Of a stretch of DNA of 8,387 bases, positions 1-7,338 are shown piece by piece (position 1 is the stretch's first letter; every line of letters starts with the position of its first letter). Source of the DNA: Planctomycetaceae bacterium (GTDB lineage: Bacteria; Planctomycetota; MHYJ01; SBBU01); the NCBI GenBank assembly GCA_005239585.1, contig SBBU01000009.1:1-8387 (forward strand), in the 5' to 3' direction. Under the pieces are notes generated by a model. The model did not search any database, had not been told where the DNA came from, and saw only the letters and a program-made list of their open reading frames with translations. Position numbers and translations under genes: made by a program.

Positions 1-689
1 AGCTTCAAAAGTTTCATGAATTATTTGATTTTCCCTTCTATGTACCAGATCCGAATCTCTCATTTGTTAACTATTTGTTTCTTGAGATTAAGGTGTGTAA
101 AGGGTGCTGTTTCTCAAGCAACGAAGATGGCTATTTTCTCACAGGTTCCGAGACCGGAAGGTTCATAAGCCTGGATAAAATAGAGATTGAAAGAATCAAT
201 GCTGCCAAGGGTGAAAGATTGTCTATTGCATCTAGTGCAAAGACACTCTTTGTAAAATCTAGATCTTTTGATGATACAGTCCTTAGTTTAAAGCTTGCAA
301 TCAACTGTTCCAAAACTTTTTTTGAAAGCGACCAGCGACGACATGGACTTGAAATCGTAAAAATGGGAAATTACGGATTACGCATCTATAGGCTCTATGA
401 TGAGAAGCAGGATAAGATTGAATCGCAAAAATGGCTCAGATTCTCAAGGGATATAATGCTCAAAGTGCTCGAGGTTGATCTTTCAGGGGCTCTGTACTAC
501 AAAGCCCTCTATCAGATCGCTGCAATCTCTATCTATCTGGGAGACAACAAACCGGCCTATACAGCCTATGAGACCTTTCGTCGGCTGAATAAGGATCAAA
601 GCAAAGAACACACTGTCTATCTCAATCGTATAAAAAAAGTCTGGGAGGATCGCGACGACATTCGCTCTGCTGCCACTAGTGCGGAATAA
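1..689 (+). CDS. Hypothetical protein, 3' part only (gene enters from the left edge)
   Basis: I do not recognise this protein family. The frame is open from position 3 to the TAA at 687-689, giving 228 visible residues with no stop before the window edge. A TTG at 75 could be a start, but it has no Shine-Dalgarno, and the residues before it look like normal protein, so I treat the gene as truncated on the left. Visible features are a Cys cluster (CKGCC, about residues 32-36 of the visible part) and a mixed alpha/beta middle. The C-terminal half is charged and helical: a segment around YYKALYQIAAISIYLGD followed by an AYTAYETFRRL helix resembles one TPR-type helical hairpin. No signal peptide or membrane segment is visible in this part. 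It converges on the adenosylhomocysteinase gene with a 43-nt gap that shows no clear terminator hairpin. The coding frame is fairly sure; function is unknown. Confidence 0.65.
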   Translation, partial: LQKFHELFDFPFYVPDPNLSFVNYLFLEIKVCKGCCFSSNEDGYFLTGSETGRFISLDKIEIERINAAKGERLSIASSAKTLFVKSRSFDDTVLSLKLAINCSKTFFESDQRRHGLEIVKMGNYGLRIYRLYDEKQDKIESQKWLRFSRDIMLKVLEVDLSGALYYKALYQIAAISIYLGDNKPAYTAYETFRRLNKDQSKEHTVYLNRIKKVWEDRDDIRSAATSAE

Positions 690-732
690 TTTTATTCGAG
701 TCAACGTGGATTTAGAGACAGAAGAACAGACC

Positions 733-2052
733 CTACGTCCCTTCTTGCCAGCTTGACATGTAGGTCTTTTGCTCTTTGGTTACAGTGTCTATCTCAATCC
801 CCATTGTCTTTAGTTTGAGACGGGCAATCCAGGATTCAATTTCTTTTGGGACGTCATAAATTCGCGGCTTGAGTTTTCCACGATTTCCTAGTCCGTACTC
901 GACCATCAATGCCTGGGTTGAGAACGACATATCCATGACCTCCGGAGGATGGCCTTCAGCACAAGCGAGATTGACCAATCGGCCTTCTGCAAGAAGGAAA
1001 ATGGTCTTGCCATTCTTGAGTGTGAACGAGTCTACTCCCGGTCTTACATCTCTCTTGGTCTCTTTAGTGAGTTGTTTTAAACCATCAATGTCGATCTCTA
1101 CATTAAAGTGCCCTGAATTACATACGATTGCACCATCTTTCATGTCTTGAAAATGATCTTTTACGAGGACTGATTTGTTGCCGGTCAGCGTGCAGAAGAT
1201 GTCACCGATTTTTGCAGCCTCTGCAATAGGCATGATTGCAAATCCATCCATTGTTGCCTCGAGTGCCTTGATCGAATCTATTTCTGTAACAATGACTTTA
1301 GCCCCCATTCCTCGTGCACGGTTTGCGAATCCGCGGCCGCACCATCCATAACCGCAGACTACAAACGTTTTCCCTGCTATAAGACTATTTGTAGCCCTAA
1401 CTATTCCGTCTAGTGTTGATTGTCCAGTTCCGTATCTGTTATCAAAAAGAAATTTGGTATGCGCATCGTTTACAGCGAATACAGGGACTTTAAGTTCACC
1501 GGCCTTTTCCATCGCACGCAGTCGGACGAGTCCTGTTGTGGTCTCCTCCATCGATGCGATTAACTTGCCTATAAGATCTCTTCTTTCTTTGTGTATTGTA
1601 CCTATGAGATCACCGCCATCATCGAGTGTGATCTCTGGTTTGTGGTCAAGGGCGGTGTAAATGTGGTTATAGTAGCTCTTGTTATTCTCGCCTCTTATTG
1701 CGAAAACTTTGATCCCGTAAGTATGAACGAGAGATGCCGCAACGTCGTCTTGAGTAGAAAGCGGATTTGAGGCACAGAGGACAACATCAGCTCCGCCATC
1801 TTTTAATGTTCTCATGAGATTGGCTGTCTCGCTCGTGACATGTAAACAAGCTGATACTCGTACACCTGTCAGTTTTTTCTCCTTTGCAAATCTTGACTTG
1901 ATCTGATCGAGAACGCCCATTTGCTTACCGGCCCATTCGATTTTTCTCCTGCCTGATTCTGCTAAGGAGGCATCTTTTATGTCCGAAGCGATTTTTGGAG
2001 AGGAGGTTTTGGTTTTAGGACGCGCCGCTACTTTAGTTTTTGAATTTTTCAT
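733..2052 (-). CDS. ahcY: Adenosylhomocysteinase (S-adenosyl-L-homocysteine hydrolase), short archaeal-like type
   Basis: This cytoplasmic NAD-dependent enzyme reversibly splits S-adenosylhomocysteine into adenosine and homocysteine, relieving product inhibition of methyltransferases. The 439 residues contain the substrate-binding CLHVTSET (H71, E75), LDDGGDL (D144-D145), SMEETTTG (E170) and NDAHTKFLFDN (K200, D204, N205). The Rossmann NAD site is GYGWCGRG (234-241) with acidic E257 at the end of the next strand. NSGHFNVEID holds H315, and the AEGHP motif holds H368. The C-terminus ends in a YMSSWQEGT-like tail and lacks the KPDHYRY ending of the classical eukaryotic/proteobacterial type. This matches the shorter form seen in archaea and some deep-branching bacteria. 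The first ~21 residues are a Lys/Ser/Thr-rich extension before the usual family start near ASDIKDASLAE. M1 is supported by a purine-rich Shine-Dalgarno upstream. The gene follows metK by 21 nt, so the two are probably cotranscribed. The family assignment is secure. Confidence 0.97.
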   Translation of the reverse strand: MKNSKTKVAARPKTKTSSPKIASDIKDASLAESGRRKIEWAGKQMGVLDQIKSRFAKEKKLTGVRVSACLHVTSETANLMRTLKDGGADVVLCASNPLSTQDDVAASLVHTYGIKVFAIRGENNKSYYNHIYTALDHKPEITLDDGGDLIGTIHKERRDLIGKLIASMEETTTGLVRLRAMEKAGELKVPVFAVNDAHTKFLFDNRYGTGQSTLDGIVRATNSLIAGKTFVVCGYGWCGRGFANRARGMGAKVIVTEIDSIKALEATMDGFAIMPIAEAAKIGDIFCTLTGNKSVLVKDHFQDMKDGAIVCNSGHFNVEIDIDGLKQLTKETKRDVRPGVDSFTLKNGKTIFLLAEGRLVNLACAEGHPPEVMDMSFSTQALMVEYGLGNRGKLKPRIYDVPKEIESWIARLKLKTMGIEIDTVTKEQKTYMSSWQEGT

Positions 2053-2062
2053 TTTTGTTTTT

Positions 2063-2066
2063 CCTC
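2063..2066 (-). promoter_or_regulatory. Ribosome binding site of ahcY
   Basis: On the minus strand GAGG, followed by an A-rich run, lies 10 nt before the ATG. It supports the upstream start that includes the Lys-rich N-terminal extension. It sits in the 21-nt gap after the metK stop codon. Confidence 0.6.
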
Positions 2067-2073
2067 ATAAAGG

Positions 2074-3234
2074 TTATAACTTGGCTAATTTTTTCAGTTC
2101 TTCTGCTTTATCGAGCTTCTCCCATGTGTATTCTGGGAGCTCAATGCCAAAATGTCCGAATCTTGCTGTATTTTTGAAGATTGGGCGCCTTAGATTGTAG
2201 TACTCGATTATCCCGCCCGGGGAGAAATCGAAACATTTCTTAACAATTGCGTCCAACTTGTCATCAGGAATTTTGCCTGTGCCAAAAGTATCTACGTCAA
2301 TCGCCACAGGCTGAGAGAGACCAATGGCATAAGCAAGATGGACCTCACATTTTTCTGCAAGACCAGCTGCTACAACATTCTTTGCAGCATGTCTAGAGGC
2401 ATAGCAGGCACTTCTATCTACCTTGGTAGGGTCTTTGCCGGAGAAGCTTCCTCCACCGTGCCTGCCTACTCCACCGTATGTGTCTACTATGTTTTTTCTG
2501 CCTGTCATACCACAATCTGCTGCGGGGCCGCCCATTACAAATCTACCAGTCGGGTTTATATGTACGAGTGTATTTTTGTCCATCAATTCAGCAGGTATAA
2601 CTTTTTTGATAACCTGTTCTAATACGTCTTCACGCAATTGTTCTATTGATACTGAAGTATCATGTTGTGTCGATGCAATTACTGTATGAACTCTGGATGG
2701 AGTACTGTTGCTGTATTGAACAGTTACTTGTGATTTGCCATCTGGTCTTAGGTACGGGAGAATCTTTTTTTGCCTGACCTCGCTAAATCTGTTAGTGATC
2801 CTTCGTGAAAGTTCAGTTGCTAGCGGCAAGCAATTGGGTGTCTCATTAGAGGCGTATCCGAACATGATCCCTTGATCTCCAGCACCAAGGTTTTTTCCCT
2901 TTGAACTGTCTTCATTTACTCCCATTGCTATATCTGGGCTTTGCTTTTCAACCATTGTTATTACACGGCAGTTATTTGGATCAAAACCCATATCAGTTGA
3001 ATTGTATCCGATTTCTAGTATTGTTGACTTGACAATTTTCTCGACATCAATCTTGGCTGTAGTTGTTATTTCGCCTGCGACAAATACGGTATTTGACTTG
3101 ATGGCTGCCTCACATGCAACTCTGGACATTTTATCTTGTTTAAGGATTTCATCCAGAATTGCGTCAGCAATTTGGTCACATACCTTGTCTGGATGACCCA
3201 TGCACACGCTCTCACAGGTTACTAACGTTTTCAT
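2074..3234 (-). CDS. metK: S-adenosylmethionine synthetase (methionine adenosyltransferase)
   Basis: This enzyme makes S-adenosylmethionine from methionine and ATP, releasing phosphate and pyrophosphate, in the cytoplasm as a dimer or tetramer. The 386 residues match the usual family length and show all three MetK domains. GHPDK is at 13-17 (H14, D16 and K17 for ATP/Mg). E42 and E55 correspond to the K+ and methionine ligands, and Q98 is also kept. GAGDQG, the ATP signature, is at 117-122, and RPDGK ends at K167. D240 and R246-K247 precede DTYGGVGRHGG (251-261), and GSFSGKDPTKVDRS holds K267, K271 and D273. One small oddity is GHFGIE near the C-terminus, where many bacterial enzymes have GHFGRE. 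The ATG has a good Shine-Dalgarno. The gene lies 21 nt upstream of ahcY on the same strand, so synthesis of the methyl donor and clearance of its by-product are probably expressed together. I see no riboswitch-sized leader. The assignment is secure. Confidence 0.98.
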   Translation of the reverse strand: MKTLVTCESVCMGHPDKVCDQIADAILDEILKQDKMSRVACEAAIKSNTVFVAGEITTTAKIDVEKIVKSTILEIGYNSTDMGFDPNNCRVITMVEKQSPDIAMGVNEDSSKGKNLGAGDQGIMFGYASNETPNCLPLATELSRRITNRFSEVRQKKILPYLRPDGKSQVTVQYSNSTPSRVHTVIASTQHDTSVSIEQLREDVLEQVIKKVIPAELMDKNTLVHINPTGRFVMGGPAADCGMTGRKNIVDTYGGVGRHGGGSFSGKDPTKVDRSACYASRHAAKNVVAAGLAEKCEVHLAYAIGLSQPVAIDVDTFGTGKIPDDKLDAIVKKCFDFSPGGIIEYYNLRRPIFKNTARFGHFGIELPEYTWEKLDKAEELKKLAKL

Positions 3235-3242
3235 ATGATCTT

Positions 3243-3246
3243 CTCC
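3243..3246 (-). promoter_or_regulatory. Ribosome binding site of metK
   Basis: On the minus strand GGAG, within TGGAGAAG, lies 8 nt before the ATG. This is near-ideal spacing and fixes the start. It contrasts with secA, waaA and the aldehyde dehydrogenase in the same window, which have none. Confidence 0.7.
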
Positions 3247-3254
3247 AAATAAGG

Positions 3255-3288
3255 CTTATATAAAACCATCTCAAAACTTAAAAGTCAA
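3255..3288 (-). promoter_or_regulatory. Possible sigma-70-type promoter of metK-ahcY
   Basis: On the minus strand TTGACT (5/6 to the -35 consensus, 3283-3288) is followed by an AT-rich stretch holding overlapping candidates TTTATA (18-nt spacer), TATATA (20) and TATAAG (22, at 3255-3260). No single combination has both a strong -10 and ideal spacing, so the exact promoter is uncertain. If TATAAG is used, the transcript would begin shortly before the Shine-Dalgarno and have a leader of only about a dozen bases. The -35 overlaps the hairpin at 3285-3302. Confidence 0.35.
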
Positions 3289-3302
3289 ACCTTTGGGTTT
3301 GA
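3285..3302 (-). terminator. Possible weak terminator hairpin after waaA
   Basis: A perfect 7-bp inverted repeat (TCAAACC / GGTTTGA, 4-nt loop) lies about 50 nt past the waaA stop. On the minus strand it is followed by CTTTTAAGTTTT, a broken T tract. The stem has only two G:C pairs, so it is weak. It could end the secA-waaA transcript just before the metK promoter, or it could be incidental. Confidence 0.3.
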
Positions 3303-3349
3303 GTCGCGTTTTGATTAGTTTGCATGAAAGATTGAATCTTGGGATTTTT

Positions 3350-4558
3350 TTAGATGCCATCCTTGAGAAGAGATGTCAATAGTTTGCAAGTAACAGCAGA
3401 TGCCCCTCTGTTTCTCTTTACATATTCTCTTGCTTTTTCGCCTAGAGAGGACAAGTTGGTCATTTTTAGTTCATTTGCCAGTTCTTTGCTATTTTTTACG
3501 ATTCTCACAATCCCCATTTGCTCAAGTGGTTTTGCTGCAAATGAGAAATTATAGAGACTGGGGCCGGTCAATATAGGTTTTCCAAGCGAAGCAGGTTCAA
3601 GTATATTGTGTCCGCCTCGATTTGCCAGACTTCCGCCGACAAATGCAACGTCACAGGCTGCATAAAGTTTGTATAACTCTCCTATTTTGTCTACTAGGAT
3701 TACTCCATTTTCAATCACCTGTTCAGAAGACTTGTAACACTTGAACCCTTTTGCTTCAACTAGGGATTTAATTTGATTTACCCTGGAAATATGCCTTGGG
3801 GCTATAATAAGTTTGGCTCCATTTTTTTGGAGATGTTGAAATGCCTCAAGAACAGCAACTTCCTCAGGTTCATGGGTGCTTGCTGCAAGGAAAGTAAAGT
3901 TATTTCCCAACCTGAAACGCTCGCGCATCTCTTTTCTGGCTGCCTGCTCATCGATATTGGGTAATGAATCAAATTTCAAACTGCCAGAAATGTGGATTTT
4001 CTCCTTAGGTACTCCCAAGCGGAGGAATCTTTCACGGTATTCTTCTGTTTGCGCTGCAACAAGATCGAGTTTTGCGAATACTTTTTTGAAGAGATAATTG
4101 AGGCTTGAATAACGTTTATATGAACGCTCGCTCATCCTGCCAGCAACCAGCGCTACTGGGCATTTAGCCCTTAGAATCAAATTTGGCCAGAGTTCCTGCT
4201 CTACAAGTACTAGAAGAGAAGGGCGTACTTTTTGGTAAAAGCGGTCAACTACAGGGGAAAGATCAAGAGGTGCACGCAATACGTTTTCATGTAATATTCT
4301 CAGGCCATTCAGCCTCCCTTGCTCAGTTATTGTGCTGATTGTATAGTCAACATCTGTCCAGAGTTTTCTTGATTCTTGAATAATAGGTTTCACGGTGTTT
4401 GTTTCTCCGACGGAAGCAGCGTGAAATAACACAAGTTTTCTATTGAAACGCTTGATGATTACATTTCCCATCCGCTCGTGAAGGCCTGGTCCTAGTTTTC
4501 CAAGTGCGAAAGGTAGTAATGGATAAACAGATAAATATAGGGTGTCAAATATTGTCAC
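3350..4558 (-). CDS. waaA: 3-deoxy-D-manno-octulosonic acid (Kdo) transferase, GT30 family
   Basis: WaaA (KdtA) moves Kdo from CMP-Kdo onto lipid A precursor at the inner face of the cytoplasmic membrane, the first inner-core step of lipopolysaccharide. The 402 residues show the GT-B fold signatures. An N-terminal hydrophobic stretch (about 6-20) is the likely membrane anchor. HAASVGE follows, with catalytic E52, and then VEQELWPN (119-126). GSLKFD is at 192-197, AASTHEPEE at 225-233 and PRH at 254-256. The CMP-Kdo site GGSLANRGGHNILEPA is at 308-323. It is slightly shorter than the roughly 420 residues usual for the family, mostly from a compact N-terminus. The start is GTG: an in-frame TAA lies only seven codons upstream, so no earlier start exists, and there is no Shine-Dalgarno. 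It follows secA by 30 nt and is probably cotranscribed with it. Whether it adds one or more Kdo residues cannot be read from the sequence. Confidence 0.95.
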   Translation of the reverse strand: MTIFDTLYLSVYPLLPFALGKLGPGLHERMGNVIIKRFNRKLVLFHAASVGETNTVKPIIQESRKLWTDVDYTISTITEQGRLNGLRILHENVLRAPLDLSPVVDRFYQKVRPSLLVLVEQELWPNLILRAKCPVALVAGRMSERSYKRYSSLNYLFKKVFAKLDLVAAQTEEYRERFLRLGVPKEKIHISGSLKFDSLPNIDEQAARKEMRERFRLGNNFTFLAASTHEPEEVAVLEAFQHLQKNGAKLIIAPRHISRVNQIKSLVEAKGFKCYKSSEQVIENGVILVDKIGELYKLYAACDVAFVGGSLANRGGHNILEPASLGKPILTGPSLYNFSFAAKPLEQMGIVRIVKNSKELANELKMTNLSSLGEKAREYVKRNRGASAVTCKLLTSLLKDGI

Positions 4559-4588
4559 AGTTTTGAAATTCGCATTTTAATCTTGATT

Positions 4589-7234
4589 TCAGTTGGCACT
4601 TTTGCCACAGCACTTTTTATATTTTTTGCCGCTTCCGCAGATGCATGGATCATTTCTGCCAGTTCTCTGTCCGCCTACAATTGGCTCTATTTTTTCTTCT
4701 GCAGCCTCGTCATCTGGCTTTTCTGGAGCCTTGCCAACCTCTCCCTGACCAATCGTTTGCATTGTATCTTTTCTGAGTGATGTTGCCTTCCACCGCTTCA
4801 TCATTTTCTCTTTTGCAACCTCCATTTCTTGCACCTTGAATATCAAACTAGCAACATCCTCCTCGATTGATTCAAGCATCAGCTGGAAAAATTCAGAGGC
4901 CTCGCGTTTGTAGGCAAGTTTTGGGTCGATCTGGGCATATCCTCTCAGGCCAATAGTGACTTTTACACTGTCCATGTTGTACAGGTGGTCTTTCCACTTG
5001 TCGTCTATCCTGTCTAGAAGAACAAGTCTTTCTATCTCCCTCATTTTTTCTGCCCCACTCTGAGTCTCTTTTTCGCTGTAGGTCTTCATTATTGTTTCGC
5101 GAATAATCTCGTATATCTTATCTGAATGTTGGTTGGTTATCTGATCTTGTGGAATCTGAATGTTGAATTTTGATTGAACCCAGTTGACAAGTCCATCATA
5201 ATCTTGGGTCTCAACTGATAGAAATCTATTTACTGCGCTTTTGATGCAATTATCGATCATCTCTATAACTTGGTCTTTGGCATCTTCACCGAACAATATC
5301 TTGCGTCTCATTTCGTAGATGTGTTTACGCTGCTGGTTCATTGTTATATCGTATTCGAGCAGGTTCTTTCGTATCTCAAAGTTGTAATTTTCAACGTTCT
5401 TCTGTGCCTTTTCTATTGCACCTGTAACCATCTTTGATTCTATTCTTTGGCCCTCGGTCAGACCTCCATATTTCTGCATGAGGGGTTTGAGCCATGGGGG
5501 GAAAAATTTCCTAAATAGATCATCTTCTAATGAAAGAAACATCTGATTTGAACCCGGATCACCCTGACGGCCTGCACGGCCTTTTAGCTGATTGTCTATT
5601 CGCCTTGCCTCATGCCTTTCAGTCCCTACAACATGCAGTCCTCCAAGTTTGGCAACTCCGTCACCAAGCAGGATATCAGTTCCTCTTCCTGCCATGTTAG
5701 TTGATATGGTAACTTGGCCATGCTGACCGGCCTTGGCTATTATCTGTGCCTCACGTTCATGATTCTTGGCATTCAAGACCTCATGTTGTATTCCACGGAT
5801 TCTCAATAACTTACTAAGATATTCTGATTTCTCTATGGATGTGGTTCCTACCAGTACTGGCCTGCCTGCTTTCTGGATGCTCTCTACTGAATCTGCTACG
5901 GCATCGTATTTCTCTTCCTCCGAGGCATAAATTACGTCTGGCATGGATGTCCTGACCATGGGCTTGTTAGTTGGTATCACGACAACTTCGAGTTTGTAGA
6001 TTTTCTCGAATTCCACTGCCTCTGTTGCAGCAGTTCCTGTCATGCCTGATAACCTTTCATACATCTTGAAGTAATTCTGGAGAGTGATGGTGGCCAGGGT
6101 TTGATTCTCTTCTCTTACCCTGATCCCTTCTTTTGCCTCAACTGCTTGATGAAGGCCGTCTGACCACCGTCTTCCCGGCATGAGTCGGCCGGTAAATTCA
6201 TCAACTATGATAATTTCACCATCTTTAATAACATACTCACGGTCCTTTTTCTCCAGATAATGTGCCTTGAGTGCAGCCTCGATGTAGTGGGGCCATTCCA
6301 TGTTTTCTACTGTGTAAAAATTGTCGACGCCTACAACTTTCTCTGCCTTTTCGATTCCCTTGTCGGTGAGAAATGCGACATGTTCTTTTTCTTTTACAAC
6401 AAAGTCCTCACCTTGTTTCATGAGCCTGGCAGCGCGATCTGCGATGTAATACTTGTCTGCAGATTCCTCTGCAGGGCCAGAAATTATAAGAGGTGTCCTT
6501 GCTTCATCTATTAGTATGCTGTCTACTTCATCGACAATTGCATAATAGTGGTCTCGCTGACAAATGTCTTCCTTGTGGATTTTCATATTGTCACGGAGGT
6601 AGTCGAATCCGTACTCGTTATTAGTGCCGTAAGTTATATCCGCCATGTATGCCTCTTTCCTTGTGACTGGCTTTAGGTGTTTTAACCTTTCGTCTTTGGA
6701 ATCCTCCTGTGATCGGTCAAAGAGAAATGACTCTTCATGCTGGAGGCACGCGACAGTCACGCCCAAAAAATCGTATATAGGGCCCATCCATTGTGTGTCT
6801 CTTCGCGCTAAATAGTCATTGACCGTTACAATGTGAACGCCTCTTCCAGTAAGTGAATGAAGATAGGCAGCTGTAGTTGCAGTCAAGGTTTTTCCCTCAC
6901 CAGTTGCCATTTCTGATATTTTTCCCTCAAAGAGCACTATTCCACCTATAAGTTGAACATCAAAGTGTCGCTGTTTTATGGTCCGCCATGCAGCTTCTCG
7001 TACAGCAGCAAAGGCCTCTGGCATGATTTCTTCAAGCGTTTTTCCATTTTGAAGGTCTTCTCTGAATCTCTTGGTTAGCTCGGGAAATTCATGATCGCGG
7101 AAATTCTTGAACCTTTCTTCGAGTGGATTCATCTTCTCACGTACAATCTTCCAGTACCGCTTTACGATCCGCTCATTGTAGTTTCCAAATATAGAGCCTA
7201 GGAAGCGTCCTACCGCTTCTATGATCTGTTCCAT
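4589..7234 (-). CDS. secA: Preprotein translocase ATPase SecA
   Basis: SecA is the peripheral membrane motor that pushes unfolded preproteins through SecYEG using ATP. The 881 residues are complete. NBD1 has a Walker A (MATGEGKT, 109-116) and a Walker B DEVD (235-238). The preprotein-crosslinking region follows, then VDEFTGR (344-350), and MTGTA at 398-402. NBD2 has NMAGRGTDILLG (513-524) and GRAGRQGDPG (552-561). The scaffold/wing region has DRIDDKWKDHLYNMDSV (741-757) and LRGYAQIDP (763-771). The charged linker ends in a zinc-binding SEC-C tail, CxC-x8-CC (C864, C866, C875, C876), used for SecB and phospholipid contact in known SecAs. An extra segment of about 20 residues (roughly 170-192) precedes TYGTNNEYGFDYLRDN. 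An in-frame TAA three codons upstream makes the ATG the earliest start; it has no Shine-Dalgarno and sits 8 nt from a TATAAT. It leads a likely operon with waaA. The assignment is secure. Confidence 0.98.
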   Translation of the reverse strand: MEQIIEAVGRFLGSIFGNYNERIVKRYWKIVREKMNPLEERFKNFRDHEFPELTKRFREDLQNGKTLEEIMPEAFAAVREAAWRTIKQRHFDVQLIGGIVLFEGKISEMATGEGKTLTATTAAYLHSLTGRGVHIVTVNDYLARRDTQWMGPIYDFLGVTVACLQHEESFLFDRSQEDSKDERLKHLKPVTRKEAYMADITYGTNNEYGFDYLRDNMKIHKEDICQRDHYYAIVDEVDSILIDEARTPLIISGPAEESADKYYIADRAARLMKQGEDFVVKEKEHVAFLTDKGIEKAEKVVGVDNFYTVENMEWPHYIEAALKAHYLEKKDREYVIKDGEIIIVDEFTGRLMPGRRWSDGLHQAVEAKEGIRVREENQTLATITLQNYFKMYERLSGMTGTAATEAVEFEKIYKLEVVVIPTNKPMVRTSMPDVIYASEEEKYDAVADSVESIQKAGRPVLVGTTSIEKSEYLSKLLRIRGIQHEVLNAKNHEREAQIIAKAGQHGQVTISTNMAGRGTDILLGDGVAKLGGLHVVGTERHEARRIDNQLKGRAGRQGDPGSNQMFLSLEDDLFRKFFPPWLKPLMQKYGGLTEGQRIESKMVTGAIEKAQKNVENYNFEIRKNLLEYDITMNQQRKHIYEMRRKILFGEDAKDQVIEMIDNCIKSAVNRFLSVETQDYDGLVNWVQSKFNIQIPQDQITNQHSDKIYEIIRETIMKTYSEKETQSGAEKMREIERLVLLDRIDDKWKDHLYNMDSVKVTIGLRGYAQIDPKLAYKREASEFFQLMLESIEEDVASLIFKVQEMEVAKEKMMKRWKATSLRKDTMQTIGQGEVGKAPEKPDDEAAEEKIEPIVGGQRTGRNDPCICGSGKKYKKCCGKSAN

Positions 7235-7242
7235 GGCGGATT

Positions 7243-7271
7243 ATTATACGCGAACATTGAAATGGAGGCAA
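7243..7271 (-). promoter_or_regulatory. Predicted secA promoter, leaderless arrangement
   Basis: On the minus strand the -10 is a perfect TATAAT (7243-7248) and the -35 is TTGCCT (4/6, 7266-7271), with an ideal 17-nt spacer. Only 8 nt separate the -10 from the secA ATG. A normal start point 6-8 nt past the -10 would therefore give a leader of about 0-2 nt. The lack of any Shine-Dalgarno agrees with this. Confidence 0.65.
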
Positions 7272-7302
7272 ACTCATGATATGGGCATTTCTAACTTTGT
7301 TA

Positions 7303-7330
7303 TTGACCTGTGTGATTCGCTAAATATAAT
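7303..7330 (+). promoter_or_regulatory. Predicted aldehyde dehydrogenase promoter, leaderless arrangement
   Basis: TTGACC (5/6 to the -35 consensus, 7303-7308), a 16-nt spacer and a perfect TATAAT (7325-7330) form the strongest promoter match in the window. The -10 ends 8 nt before the GTG start, exactly as for secA on the other strand. Transcription should begin at or within a couple of bases of the start codon. Confidence 0.7.
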
Positions 7331-7338
7331 CGCAATCA

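Noticed and set aside
483..704. Minus-strand open frame opposite the left-edge gene.
   Set aside because: It mirrors the coding frame of the plus-strand gene, and its translation shows no recognisable features.
869..2689. Plus-strand open frames opposite ahcY and metK.
   Set aside because: They are antisense shadows of strongly conserved genes, have low-complexity translations, and lack Shine-Dalgarno signals.
3328..3348. Plus-strand repeat AAGATT-G-AATCTT followed by a T run, considered as a terminator.
   Set aside because: The loop is only one base, leaving a very weak stem, and no plus-strand gene lies upstream to terminate.
3235..3349. SAM- or SAH-responsive riboswitch upstream of metK.
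   Set aside because: The whole gap is 115 nt, the likely promoter sits near the metK start, and no multi-helix aptamer pattern is visible.
4594..4607. Hairpin TGGCA-CTTT-TGCCA at the end of secA, considered as a terminator.
   Set aside because: On the minus strand no T tract follows, the stem is inside the last secA codons, and waaA starts soon after.
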